In this document: positions 8,566 through 17,436 of the stretch, piece by piece
Numbering within the stretch: position 1 is the stretch's first letter
Layout of the letters: every line of letters begins with the position of its first letter
NCBI RefSeq assembly: GCF_001676725.1
Contig: NZ_CP016172.1
Location: forward strand, 1,860,001 to 1,924,000
DNA length: 64,000 nt
Direction: 5' to 3'
DNA from: Bordetella flabilis
GTDB taxonomy: Bacteria; Pseudomonadota; Gammaproteobacteria; Burkholderiales; Burkholderiaceae_B
Position numbers and translations under genes: made by a program
The notes under the pieces: model-generated
Told to the model about the DNA's origin: nothing
Database searches by the model: none
Seen by the model: only the letters and a program-made list of their open reading frames with translations

Positions 8566-9591
8566 TCAAGTCGGCATATGCGCGAATCGTATCGCCAGTC
8601 GCTCCGCGATGCGTTCCAACGGCGTGATTTCGACGGCCGCGTCCAGTTCGGCAGCCGCTTTCGGCATGCCATAAACCGCACTGCTGGCGCGGTCCTGCGC
8701 GATGGTCAGGAAGCCGCGCTCGCGCATGGTTTTCAAGCCCTGGGCGCCATCCCTGCCCATGCCTGTCAACAGGACGCCCACGGCGTCCCCGCGCCAGAAT
8801 TCGGCCACGCTCTTGAAGAACACGTCGATCGAGGGCCGGTACAGGCCTTCAAGCGGCTCCCGCGTGTAGGTCAGCGTGCCGTCGCCCTGCATGACGAGAT
8901 GGTCATCGGTGCCCGCCAGCAGCACGGTGCCGCCGAGCGGCGTGTCCCCGGGCATGGCCAGCCGCACCGGCATGGCGACCTGTTCGTCCAGCCAGCGCGC
9001 CATGTCCTGCGCAAAGCTGGCGTCCACATGCTGTACCAGGACGATGCCGGCCGGGAAGTCCAGGGGCAGGCCCTTGAGCAGCAGGGCCAGGGAAGGGGGG
9101 CCGCCGGCGCTGGCCCCGATGACGACCAACTGCTTGTGCGACGTCACGCCAGCCGGCGCGCGACCCTGCCGGGGCGTGCGCCGGGGCCGGTCGTAGGCGC
9201 CGATCAGCCAGCCCGCATTGCGGATCTTGCGCAACAGCGGCGCGGCGTGCGCGGCCAGGTCGGCCCCCGTGGGCGCGGGAACTTCGATGGCATCGAGTGC
9301 GCCGTAGCCCATCGCATCGAACACATGGGCGGTCTGGCCGTCGACGTCGGTGGCGGCGATGATGATGGCGCATGGTGAGGCCGCCATGATGCGACGCGTC
9401 GCTTCCGCGCCGTCCATGACTGGCATGGCCAGCTCCATGAGCACTACATCGGGCCGCGCGGCGGCGCATCGCTCCACCGCTTCCGCGCCATTGGAGGCGA
9501 CCCAAGCCACGCTGAGATCCGCGTCCAGCGCCAGGACCTTGCGCAGCGCTTCCACTGCGGCGGGTTTATCGTTGACGATGCCTATTTTCAC
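8566..9591 (-). CDS. wspF: WspF-type chemoreceptor methylesterase (CheB family) with altered receiver site
   Basis: A 341-residue CheB-like protein. The receiver domain (1-120) begins MKIGIVNDKPAAVEAL; at the phosphoacceptor position it has Glu (E53, VLMELAMPVMDG; GAG codon) instead of Asp. The methylesterase domain (about 160-335) is intact, with Ser in GASAGGP, His in VQHVDASF and Asp in TGMGRDGAQG. In Pseudomonas, WspF removes methyl groups from WspA and loss of WspF locks the pathway on. A GTG start at 9591 overlaps the wspE stop by four bases (GTGA), implying translational coupling. The Glu may mimic phosphorylation and favour constitutive activity; this is inference. Confidence 0.92.
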   Translation of the reverse strand: MKIGIVNDKPAAVEALRKVLALDADLSVAWVASNGAEAVERCAAARPDVVLMELAMPVMDGAEATRRIMAASPCAIIIAATDVDGQTAHVFDAMGYGALDAIEVPAPTGADLAAHAAPLLRKIRNAGWLIGAYDRPRRTPRQGRAPAGVTSHKQLVVIGASAGGPPSLALLLKGLPLDFPAGIVLVQHVDASFAQDMARWLDEQVAMPVRLAMPGDTPLGGTVLLAGTDDHLVMQGDGTLTYTREPLEGLYRPSIDVFFKSVAEFWRGDAVGVLLTGMGRDGAQGLKTMRERGFLTIAQDRASSAVYGMPKAAAELDAAVEITPLERIAERLAIRFAHMPT

Positions 9592-11975
9592 GTACCTGCC
9601 TGCCCGATGAGATCCGCGACGGCCTCCAGCAGCGCATCGTCGTGGAAGCTGCTTTTGCCCAGATAATAGTCCGCGCCGGCATCCAGCCCGCGCTGGCGGT
9701 CTTCCGGCCTGTCCTTGTAGGACACTACCATGACATGCATGGATTGCAAGCGGGGGTCCTTGCGGATGAGCGTGACCAGCTCGATGCCGTCCATGCGCGG
9801 CATGTCCACGTCGGTGACGATCAGGTCGAAATCCTGGGCACGCACCATGTTCCACCCGTCCATGCCGTCGACCGCCACGGCCACGTCATAGCCGCGGTTG
9901 ACGAGCAGCTTGCGTTCCAGCTCGCGCACCGTCAGGGAGTCGTCGACCACCAGGACGCGTTTGCGCCGTGCCGGTGCCATGGGGGCCGCATCGGCGCCGA
10001 CGCGCTGCAGGCCTCCGCTGGCCACCAGTTTTTCGATGGTGCGGATCATATCCTCGACGTCCAGGATCAGCACGGGCGTGCCGTCCTCCATGATCGCGCC
10101 GGCCTGTACGTCCTGCAGCTTGCCCAGACGGGGATCCAGCGGCTGCACCACCAGGGTCTGCTCGGCGACGAAGCGGTCCACCGCGACGCCGTAATTGCGC
10201 CCCTGGTGATCGTCCAGCAACACGACCGGAACCGGGTCGGCCAAGGCGGCCGGGTTCGCATACTGCAGTACCTGGCTGGCGCCGACCAGACCGACCTGCC
10301 GGCCGTCGTGCGGGAAATGCTGGCGCCCTTCCAACTGCTCGATGGCTGTGCGCGGCAGGCGCAGCGCGCGCGATACATAGGCCAGTGGAAAGGCGTAGCG
10401 CTCGCCGCCGATGTCGACGATGAGGCTGCGCACCACGGACAGCGACAGCGGCAGCTCCAGCGTGAACCGCGTGCCCGCGCCGCTGCGCTGGTGCACGCGG
10501 ACCGCGCCGCGCAGCTGGCGCGCCATGTCGTGGACCACATCCAGCCCGACCCCGCGTCCGGAAATTTCCGTGACGGCGGCCCGCGTGGTGAAGCCGGGCA
10601 GAAACAGGAAGGCCAGCACCTCGGTTTCGCTGAGCGTCTCCACGGTCTGCTGCGCGGCCAGGCCACGCTGGACAATCTCGTTCCGCAAGCGCACCTGGTC
10701 GATGCCACGGCCATCGTCGCTGACCTCCACGCGCAACATGCCGGCGCTATGGCGCGCTTCCAGGGTGATGGTGCCTTGTTCCGGCTTGCCCGCCGCCCGC
10801 CGTTCAGCGGGCGTCTCGATGCCGTGGTCCAGGGCGTTGCGCAGCAGGTGGGTCAGCGGGGCATCCAGGCGCTCCAGGATGTCACGGTCGACCCGCGTGG
10901 CCGTGCCCTGGATATCGAGGTGCGCCTGCTTGCCCAGGGTGCGTGCAAGGTCGCGCACCATGCGCGGCAGGCTCGACACGGCGTCGCCGAAAGGGCGCAT
11001 GCGGCAGGCCAGCGCCGTGTCGTACAGGCGCTGGCCCAGGTCCCCGATGCGCCAGCCGAACTGGTCGGCCTGGGCCATGCGGTCCGCCAGTATCCGCTGG
11101 CACGCGCCGGCCTGCTGGCGCGCCTGGGCGATGCCGTCTTCCAGTGCCGTGCCGGCCGCCCGGTGCTGCAGGCTCTCCAGCAGCGCCGCCAGATGGTCAT
11201 GCATGCGCTTGAGCGGCAGCAGGGAGTTGGCGAAGGGTGTGAGCCGATGGGCTTCTACCAGGGTTTCGCTGGACAGCCCCAGCAGTTCGTCCAGCGTGCG
11301 TGCCGTGACGCGCAGCGCACGGGCCTCGCCGGCTCCTTGCGCGCGCGCTGACGCGGCGTCGGACACGTTGCCTGGCGCGTCCGTGGCGCGCGCAAGGCGC
11401 GCGGGCTCCGGGGTCTCGGCGGATATCGCATGGCGCGGCGCGGGCGGCTGCTCCGGGACCCCGGTGAACGGCGATGCGGCGGCCTCGGGATGCGGGCCTT
11501 CCCGGGCGGCCGCTGGGCCAGGCGATGCGGCCGCCCGGGATGTGGCAGGGGGAACCGGCGCGGCGGGTGTGTCCGGCCGCGGCGCAGGGGAGCCATGAGC
11601 CGGCACGGCAAGCGAGGCCACGAAGGCCTCGGCGGCGGCAGCGTCCGCCTGCGGGTCTTCCCCCGGCATGTTGCGCAACAGATCGGTGCCGCGCAACAGC
11701 ATGTCGACGGCGCCGGCATCCAGGGTGCGGCCGGCCTGGGCCTCGACCAGGCGGTCTTCCATGGCATGCGCGACCCGTACCGGCGCTTCCAGGCCGACAA
11801 TGCGGGCGGCGCCCTTGAGCGAATGCGCGGCGCGCATGCAGGCCGCGAGATGCGCTGCCTCCGTGGGATCGCGTTCCAGGGCCAGCAAGCCGCTGTCGAG
11901 CACCTGCACCTGGCCGCGTACCTCCATCTTGTACAGGTCGACCAGCGACGCGTCACGCATGTTGTCCGGAGTCAT
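9588..11975 (-). CDS. wspE: WspE-type hybrid CheA histidine kinase/response regulator
   Basis: A 795-residue hybrid kinase. In order: Hpt domain with phospho-accepting His51 in AAHSLKGAARIVG; a Pro/Ala-rich linker (about 130-230); a dimerisation region; an HATPase domain with LLRNALDHGIE, SDDGRGID and GRGVGLDVV; a CheW-like domain; and a C-terminal receiver with DD in VLVVDDS and acceptor Asp in IVTDVDMPRMDG. It phosphorylates WspR and WspF in known systems. The ATG at 11975 follows a strong AGGAGG site; upstream sequence in this frame is wspD read in another frame. It is preceded by wspD after 31 bp. Confidence 0.93.
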   Translation of the reverse strand: MTPDNMRDASLVDLYKMEVRGQVQVLDSGLLALERDPTEAAHLAACMRAAHSLKGAARIVGLEAPVRVAHAMEDRLVEAQAGRTLDAGAVDMLLRGTDLLRNMPGEDPQADAAAAEAFVASLAVPAHGSPAPRPDTPAAPVPPATSRAAASPGPAAAREGPHPEAAASPFTGVPEQPPAPRHAISAETPEPARLARATDAPGNVSDAASARAQGAGEARALRVTARTLDELLGLSSETLVEAHRLTPFANSLLPLKRMHDHLAALLESLQHRAAGTALEDGIAQARQQAGACQRILADRMAQADQFGWRIGDLGQRLYDTALACRMRPFGDAVSSLPRMVRDLARTLGKQAHLDIQGTATRVDRDILERLDAPLTHLLRNALDHGIETPAERRAAGKPEQGTITLEARHSAGMLRVEVSDDGRGIDQVRLRNEIVQRGLAAQQTVETLSETEVLAFLFLPGFTTRAAVTEISGRGVGLDVVHDMARQLRGAVRVHQRSGAGTRFTLELPLSLSVVRSLIVDIGGERYAFPLAYVSRALRLPRTAIEQLEGRQHFPHDGRQVGLVGASQVLQYANPAALADPVPVVLLDDHQGRNYGVAVDRFVAEQTLVVQPLDPRLGKLQDVQAGAIMEDGTPVLILDVEDMIRTIEKLVASGGLQRVGADAAPMAPARRKRVLVVDDSLTVRELERKLLVNRGYDVAVAVDGMDGWNMVRAQDFDLIVTDVDMPRMDGIELVTLIRKDPRLQSMHVMVVSYKDRPEDRQRGLDAGADYYLGKSSFHDDALLEAVADLIGQAGT

Positions 11976-12006
11976 GTCGCCGCCTCCTGTGCTTGCCGAC
12001 GGGCTT

Positions 12007-12663
12007 TCATCCCAGTCTCCCTTCGATCGCCTGCACGAGGCGGGCGTCGTCCAGCAGGCCGACGGTGCGTTCGGCGTGCCGGATGACACCGCGCACGTAA
12101 TGCGTTCCCGACACGGTGCGGGGCAGCGGCCCGATGCCCGACAGGGACACGGCCCGGATACCGTCGATGTCGTCCACCGGGACGACCAGGGCGCCACTGC
12201 CTCCGCCCATGACGAGCATGCGGGGCGTTGGTTTGTCGCGCGGGTCATCCGGGGTGGCGGGCGGGAGGTCCAGCAGGACCGCCAGGGAGACGCAGGGAAG
12301 CAGGCGCCCGCGGACATTGCATACGCCCAGCACCATGCCCGCGCGGCGCGGCAGCGCGTGCACCGGACGCAAGGGCGTGACTTCCGCAAGCGCTGCGGTG
12401 GGCAGGGCCAGCCACTCCGCATGCAGGCGGAACACCAGCACGGGCAAGGTCGCTTCCGGCTCCGGCGTGGCCGCCGGGTCGGCAATGGAGGCGGCCTGCT
12501 GCAGGGTGGGAGCGACCCGGGTCAGCAGGGTTCTGGCCGATGCGGCATACACCGGGCAGTGCCGGCAATGGATGTGAGTCTGCAGGCGCTCACAGGAGCG
12601 GTCCCCCCGGATGCCGATGCGATTCCAGCAGTCGTCGATGGGCGCGGGAGCGGGCTCATGCAT
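12007..12663 (-). CDS. wspD: WspD-type CheW adaptor protein
   Basis: A 218-residue scaffold protein of the Wsp signalling complex. The N-terminal part has a short cysteine-rich segment CERLQTHIHCRHCPVY, seen in WspD-like proteins, and the rest is a CheW domain (about 70-215) with VFRLHAEWLALP and GVCNVRGRLLPCVSL. It should link the receptor WspA to the kinase WspE. The start codon lies eight bases inside the 3' end of wspC. No enzymatic motifs are present. Confidence 0.9.
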   Translation of the reverse strand: MHEPAPAPIDDCWNRIGIRGDRSCERLQTHIHCRHCPVYAASARTLLTRVAPTLQQAASIADPAATPEPEATLPVLVFRLHAEWLALPTAALAEVTPLRPVHALPRRAGMVLGVCNVRGRLLPCVSLAVLLDLPPATPDDPRDKPTPRMLVMGGGSGALVVPVDDIDGIRAVSLSGIGPLPRTVSGTHYVRGVIRHAERTVGLLDDARLVQAIEGRLG

Positions 12664-13954
12664 CGCTGTTCTCGCGGCGCGCCGCGCGCGCTCTCAGTTG
12701 TCCGGCGTAGGCGCTGTCGCCGCGCGTCTCCAGCAGCGAGGCCAGATGCAGCAGGGCCTGCCGGTGCCCGGGGTCCAGGTACAGGGTCTTGCGGTAGGCG
12801 GCTTCCGCGGCTGCCGGCAGGCCGGCGGCATCGTCGAGCAGGGCCAACAGATAATAGGCGTCGGCCGATGCGCCGTGCGCCTGGATGTGCGCCTCGGCCG
12901 CGACGCGCGCTTCGTCCAGGCGCCCTGCATCCGCCAGCGACTGTATCGCTGCGAACGCCTGCGAGGTCTCGCTTGCCGCAGGCGGAGCAGCAGGCGGCCC
13001 CGCACGGGCGGGCGCGCGCGGCGCCGCGGAGGCAGTGGCGCGCGGGGCGTTGCCGCGGTCCACCACCATGAAGGGCCGGCGGCTGGACGGCGGCCCGGCC
13101 CTGTCCGCCCTGGCCTTGGCGGGGCCGCCGGGCGCCCGGCCCGGCGCGGCAGCCGGTTCGACCGATTCCACCGTAGCGTTATGGAAGGCGAAGGCGCGCG
13201 GCGCGTCGATCTGACGCATGCCCAGGCGCGTCAACAGGCTGGCCTCGGCGGGTCCGACGAAGATCACTCCGTCGGCGCGGCAAAGCCGCCGCAGCACCCG
13301 CACCGCTGCTTGCTGCGTGGGATCGTCGAAGTAGATAAGCAGATTCCGGCAGAACACGAAATCATGTGCATCCGAGGGCAACGCAAGCGCCGGGTCCAGA
13401 AGGTTGCCAGTCTGGAACCGCACATGGGCCCGCACGCGCGGCGCGACAGAATAGCCCTGCGGCGTCTCGGTGAAATGCCGCGCCCGGAATCCCAGCTCGT
13501 CGCCGCGAAAGGCATTGCGGCCGTAGACGCCCTGTTCGGCGCGGGCCACCAAGCGTGCGCTGATGTCCAGGCCCAGCACGGTGTAGCGTTCCGGGTCGAC
13601 ACCGGCGTCGAGCAAGGCCATGGCGATCGTGTAGGGCTCTTCGCCGCTGGAACAGGGCAGGCTGAGAATGCGCAGCGCCTTGCCCTGCGCCACGCGCTGG
13701 CGCGCCAACTGCGCCAGGGTGTCCATGGATTCCGCATGCCGGAAGAAGGACGTTTCCGGTACGACGACGGTCTCGATCAATTCCTGCTGTTCGCGCGCCG
13801 AGCCTGCCAGGAGTTCCCAATAGGCCGCCTCATCGCCCCGGGTGCACGCCATGGCGCGCTGGCGCACCGCCCGCGCGACCGCGGCCGCACCGATGGAATC
13901 CGCATCCAGCCCCATCGTTCGCTTGAGCAGCCCGCTGAAGTCCGTTGCCGTCAT
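12656..13954 (-). CDS. wspC: WspC-type chemoreceptor methyltransferase (CheR with TPR tail)
   Basis: A 432-residue CheR family methyltransferase that methylates glutamates of WspA using S-adenosylmethionine. The N-terminal CheR domain (about 1-265) includes TSFFRHAESM, the SAM-binding SLPCSSGEEPYTIAM and FCRNLLIYFD. A low-complexity Ala/Pro/Arg linker follows, then a C-terminal tetratricopeptide stretch (about 340-420), the WspC arrangement. ATG at 13954 overlaps the wspB stop as ATGA, so the genes are translationally coupled. Confidence 0.92.
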   Translation of the reverse strand: MTATDFSGLLKRTMGLDADSIGAAAVARAVRQRAMACTRGDEAAYWELLAGSAREQQELIETVVVPETSFFRHAESMDTLAQLARQRVAQGKALRILSLPCSSGEEPYTIAMALLDAGVDPERYTVLGLDISARLVARAEQGVYGRNAFRGDELGFRARHFTETPQGYSVAPRVRAHVRFQTGNLLDPALALPSDAHDFVFCRNLLIYFDDPTQQAAVRVLRRLCRADGVIFVGPAEASLLTRLGMRQIDAPRAFAFHNATVESVEPAAAPGRAPGGPAKARADRAGPPSSRRPFMVVDRGNAPRATASAAPRAPARAGPPAAPPAASETSQAFAAIQSLADAGRLDEARVAAEAHIQAHGASADAYYLLALLDDAAGLPAAAEAAYRKTLYLDPGHRQALLHLASLLETRGDSAYAGQLRARAARRENSDA

Positions 13955-14487
13955 GGCGCAGCCCCCGCCTGCTCGGCATCCTGGAACAAGCGCTCGCGCA
14001 CCGATGCGGGCAACAGGTCCGCGATGCGCACGCATTGCACCATCCCGCGGGCGTCGGCAAGCACCGGGCCCAGGTAAGGCGCATCGCGGTTGTCGAGCCC
14101 ATAGGACTGGAACTCTTCGGTATCGTAATGCACGGTTTCCGTGGCGTGCTCCAGCAGCAAGCCCAGATGCCGTCCCGCGGCACCAGGCGTCGGTCGGTAG
14201 GCGACTACCGCAAGCCGCGTACTTGCCTGTACAGCCGCCGCCTGGGCGGTGGCCAGCGCCGATAAGTCGACCACCGGAACCGGCTCGCCCCCATACAGGA
14301 GAATGCCGGCCACCCAGGCAGGCGCGGCCGGAAGGCGCTTCAGGGGCATCAGCGGCAGGATCCGTACGATGTCGGACGCCGCCAGGGCATAGCGCTCCGT
14401 GCCGATATCGAAACGCAGGAACAGCCGGCGAGTGCGTGTGCCCGAGGTGCGCGCCCGCGGCCCGGGCGAGGCCATGGCGTCGCCCAT
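13951..14487 (-). CDS. wspB: WspB-type CheW adaptor protein
   Basis: A 178-residue CheW-domain adaptor, second gene of the operon. The CheW fold covers about residues 20-165, with LFLRFDIGTERYALAASDI and a GILLYGGEPVPVVDLS segment. The ATG at 14487 shares one base with the wspA stop (TGATG); a GTG one codon upstream is an alternative. It should help couple WspA to WspE. Two different CheW proteins (this and wspD) are normal for Wsp operons. Confidence 0.9.
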   Translation of the reverse strand: MGDAMASPGPRARTSGTRTRRLFLRFDIGTERYALAASDIVRILPLMPLKRLPAAPAWVAGILLYGGEPVPVVDLSALATAQAAAVQASTRLAVVAYRPTPGAAGRHLGLLLEHATETVHYDTEEFQSYGLDNRDAPYLGPVLADARGMVQCVRIADLLPASVRERLFQDAEQAGAAP

Positions 14488-16118
14488 CACACGCGGAAAC
14501 GGCTCACGCTGCCGCGCAGCTCCCCGGCGACCGCGTTCAGGTCGTCGATGGCCACGCTGGACTGGCGCAGCGATTCCACCGTCTGCTGCGTCGCGTCGGC
14601 CAACTGCGTCAGCGCCTGGTTGATCTGTTCGGCGCCGGTGGCCTGCGCCTGCATGCCCTCGTTGACCATTTGCACGCGCGGCGCCAGGGTCTGCACGTGC
14701 TCGATGATCTGGGCCAGTTGCTCACCGACCTGCTGCATCTCCGACATGCCACGCCGAACCTCTTCGGAGAACTTGTCCATGCCCATGACGCCGGCCGCCA
14801 CGGAGGACTGGATCTCGCGCACGATCTGCTCGATATCGTAGGTGGCCACCGCGGTCTGGTCCGCCAGGCGGCGTATCTCGGTGGCGACCACGACGAATCC
14901 GCGTCCATATTCGCCGGCTTTCTCCGCCTCGATGGCGGCGTTCAGCGACAGGAGGTTGGTCTGGTCGGCGACCTTGTTGATGGTCGTCACGACCTGGTTG
15001 ATGTTGCCGGCCTTTTCGTTCAAGACCGCCAGTTTTGCATTGACCGAGCCGGCCGCGTCCACGACGGTGCGCATGGTGCTTTCCATGCGCGCCAGGTCGT
15101 GGTGGCCTTCGTCGGCCAGGGCAGCCGTCTGGTCCGCCGCTCCGGAGACCTCGTTCATGGTGCGCACCAGGTCGCGCGAAGTGGCCGCGATTTCGCGGGA
15201 GGTCGCACCGATCTCGGTGGTGGTCGCGGCCACTTCGGATGCGGTGGCCTGCTGTTCCTTGGAGGTCGCGGCGATCTGCGTGACCGACGTGGCGACCTGG
15301 ATGGCCGAGCGCTGCGATTTGCCGACCAGGTCCGTCAATTCGTCGGCCATGCGGTTGAAGCCCGCCTCGATGGCATTGAACTCGTCGCGCCTGCCCAGGT
15401 CCAGCCGCTGGGAGAAATCGCCCGCGCCGAACGCCGCCAAACCGTCCACGATGCCTCGCATGGGCCGTGTGATGGCGCGCATGAGCAGGTAGCCGCACAA
15501 CACCGCGGCCAGCAGCGCAAAGACCAGCCCGGTCAGCATGATGCCTTCCGCGTGTCGCAGTGCCTGCAGAATCCTGTCGATCGCCGCATCGGCACGCTGG
15601 CGGTTCTCCATGACCATCTTGTCGGTGATCGCGCGGCCTGCCTGGAACACCGGCGCCAACTGGTCGCGTACGATGGACAGCGCCCGGGGCACGTCGCCGT
15701 TCTGGCTTGCCGTGAGCACGGTGTCCTCGATCTGGCGGTAGGTCGCCAGTTGGCGCTTGAAGTCATCGTACGTGGCCTGGTCGTCGTGGATGAAGGCAGT
15801 GGCCTCATAGCCGCGCATCTGGGTGTCGAGCTGGGCCTGCGCGCGCCCCACGATGGAACGCAGCGTCGCCGCGCTGTCGCCGCCAGGCCGCTGTGATTGC
15901 CCCATTAGTCCATCTTCGAGCGCCTGGTAGGCATCGCGCCAGGCCTCCCGCATGTCGTTGCTGTAGCGCAGGCCGGGCAGGGAATCGGCTCTCATGCTCT
16001 GCGCGTCGCGCTCGATCGCCAGCAGCCGCACATAATCGACGATCACCATAAGCAGCATGATGGCCAGCACGGCCGCGAAACTGGCATGAATCCGCCGCTT
16101 CAAGGACTGGTTCTTCAT
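14487..16118 (-). CDS. wspA: WspA-type methyl-accepting chemotaxis receptor
   Basis: A 543-residue membrane receptor, first gene of the Wsp operon. It has a membrane helix at about 12-34, a periplasmic helical sensor (35-192), a second helix at about 193-213, a HAMP domain (214-267) and a long cytoplasmic coiled coil with the conserved hairpin NAAIEAEKAGEYGRGF near residue 390. In Pseudomonas WspA responds to surface contact or envelope stress. The start at 16118 is preferred because the frame upstream lacks protein character. The 120-bp gap before it should hold the operon promoter; no clear -35/-10 pair was found. Confidence 0.92.
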   Translation of the reverse strand: MKNQSLKRRIHASFAAVLAIMLLMVIVDYVRLLAIERDAQSMRADSLPGLRYSNDMREAWRDAYQALEDGLMGQSQRPGGDSAATLRSIVGRAQAQLDTQMRGYEATAFIHDDQATYDDFKRQLATYRQIEDTVLTASQNGDVPRALSIVRDQLAPVFQAGRAITDKMVMENRQRADAAIDRILQALRHAEGIMLTGLVFALLAAVLCGYLLMRAITRPMRGIVDGLAAFGAGDFSQRLDLGRRDEFNAIEAGFNRMADELTDLVGKSQRSAIQVATSVTQIAATSKEQQATASEVAATTTEIGATSREIAATSRDLVRTMNEVSGAADQTAALADEGHHDLARMESTMRTVVDAAGSVNAKLAVLNEKAGNINQVVTTINKVADQTNLLSLNAAIEAEKAGEYGRGFVVVATEIRRLADQTAVATYDIEQIVREIQSSVAAGVMGMDKFSEEVRRGMSEMQQVGEQLAQIIEHVQTLAPRVQMVNEGMQAQATGAEQINQALTQLADATQQTVESLRQSSVAIDDLNAVAGELRGSVSRFRV

Positions 16119-16238
16119 TTTGGCGATGGGACGATGTCGGATGGATGGGGAGCCGACACAATACGCTGCCGCCATGCCGCTTTTCAAGCAGTGCGTGCCC
16201 GGAACCACGGTACGGGTGCCTGGCGTGGCGCCCGCGCC

Positions 16239-17378
16239 TCAGTCGTGGCCGTCCGCCTTGAAGGGCGTATGGGTCGCCAATTCCTCGCGATAATCGCCAA
16301 CCGCCGCGCCTTCCCGGTCGAGGAAATCGGCGATGGCGCCGGCAAAGCGGCGGTCGGCGATCCAGTGTGCCGAGCAGGTCGGCGTGGGCAACAGGCCGCG
16401 AGCCATCTTGTGTTCCCCCTGCGCGCCGCCTTCGAAGCGGGACAGCCCATGGGCGAGGCAGTACTCGATGCCTTGCACATAGCAGGTCTCGAAATGCAGC
16501 CCCGGCACGAAGACGCGCGCGCCCCAGTGACGTCCGTACAGCGCCGTGCCGTCCGTCACGTTCAGCGCGGCCGCAATGGGCTCGTCCTGGCGGCCGGCAA
16601 GAATCAGCACGAAGGCATCCGGCTGGGCCCCGTGCGCACGCCGGAAGAAATCCAGGTTCAGGTAGGGCGCCGACCCGTGATTGCGATAGGTGTCCACATA
16701 GCAATCGTGGAAGAAACGCAACGCCTCGTCGTCGATGTCCGGGCCGCGCAGCCATCGAAAGCTGATGCCGGCGGCGGCCACGCGCTTGCGGTCTTGGCGC
16801 AATTTCTTGCGTTTGTCGTGGTTCAGCGCGCCCAGGAAGGCTTCGAAATCGCGATATCCCTGGTTCTCCCAATGGAACTGGACGCCATGCCTGACCATAT
16901 AGCCCGCTTCCTGCAGGGCGGGCATATCGTCGGCCGAAGGGAACAGGACGTGCAGCGAGGACAGCTTCAGGCGCCGCGTGAGCTCGATGGCGCCGCGCGC
17001 CAGCACGACGCGGTCTTCATGGGAGGCGGCCAACAGGCGCGGCCCGGTGACCGGCGTGAAGGGCACCGCGGACAGCAGCTTCGGGTAGTAGTGCAGGCCA
17101 TGTCGCTCGAAGGCGTCCGCCCAGATGTAGTCGAACACGTATTCGCCGCGCGAATGCGACTTCACGTAGAGCGGCATTGCGCCGGCCAGGGCATCGCCGC
17201 GCCACAGGCTGAGGAAATACGGCGCCCAACCCGTGCCGGGCGCAGCACAGCCGGTATCGTGCAGCGCGGACAAAAAGGAATGCTGCAGGAAGGGCTGGTT
17301 GCCGGCCAGTGCGTTCCAGCGGGCCGGATCCAGTTCGCTCAGCGATTCGAGGACTTGCAGGCGTGGGGCGGCGGTCAT
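16239..17378 (-). CDS. GNAT/FemAB-like acyltransferase (DUF482 family)
   Basis: A 379-residue cytosolic protein of the 'peptidoglycan biosynthesis/N-acetyltransferase' DUF482 family, built from two GNAT folds. Seen features are QHSFLSALHDTGC near the N terminus, WADAFERHGLHYYPKLL, the basic stretch HDKRKKLRQDRKR, and GLHFETCYVQGIEY with FEGGAQGEHKMARG near the C terminus, all typical of this family. Its acceptor is unknown. It is divergent from the DUF455 gene, with 58 bp between the start codons, and not obviously part of the Wsp operon. Confidence 0.8.
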   Translation of the reverse strand: MTAAPRLQVLESLSELDPARWNALAGNQPFLQHSFLSALHDTGCAAPGTGWAPYFLSLWRGDALAGAMPLYVKSHSRGEYVFDYIWADAFERHGLHYYPKLLSAVPFTPVTGPRLLAASHEDRVVLARGAIELTRRLKLSSLHVLFPSADDMPALQEAGYMVRHGVQFHWENQGYRDFEAFLGALNHDKRKKLRQDRKRVAAAGISFRWLRGPDIDDEALRFFHDCYVDTYRNHGSAPYLNLDFFRRAHGAQPDAFVLILAGRQDEPIAAALNVTDGTALYGRHWGARVFVPGLHFETCYVQGIEYCLAHGLSRFEGGAQGEHKMARGLLPTPTCSAHWIADRRFAGAIADFLDREGAAVGDYREELATHTPFKADGHD

Positions 17379-17436
17379 GGTGATCGGTGCGGAGGCATGC
17401 AGTATAGGCGAGGCGGTTTTCAAGTACGCTTGCGCG

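Noticed and set aside
9642..11351. A 569-codon plus-strand frame opposite wspE
   Set aside because: The wspE frame carries all kinase motifs; the opposite frame is His/Gln/Asp-rich with no family character.
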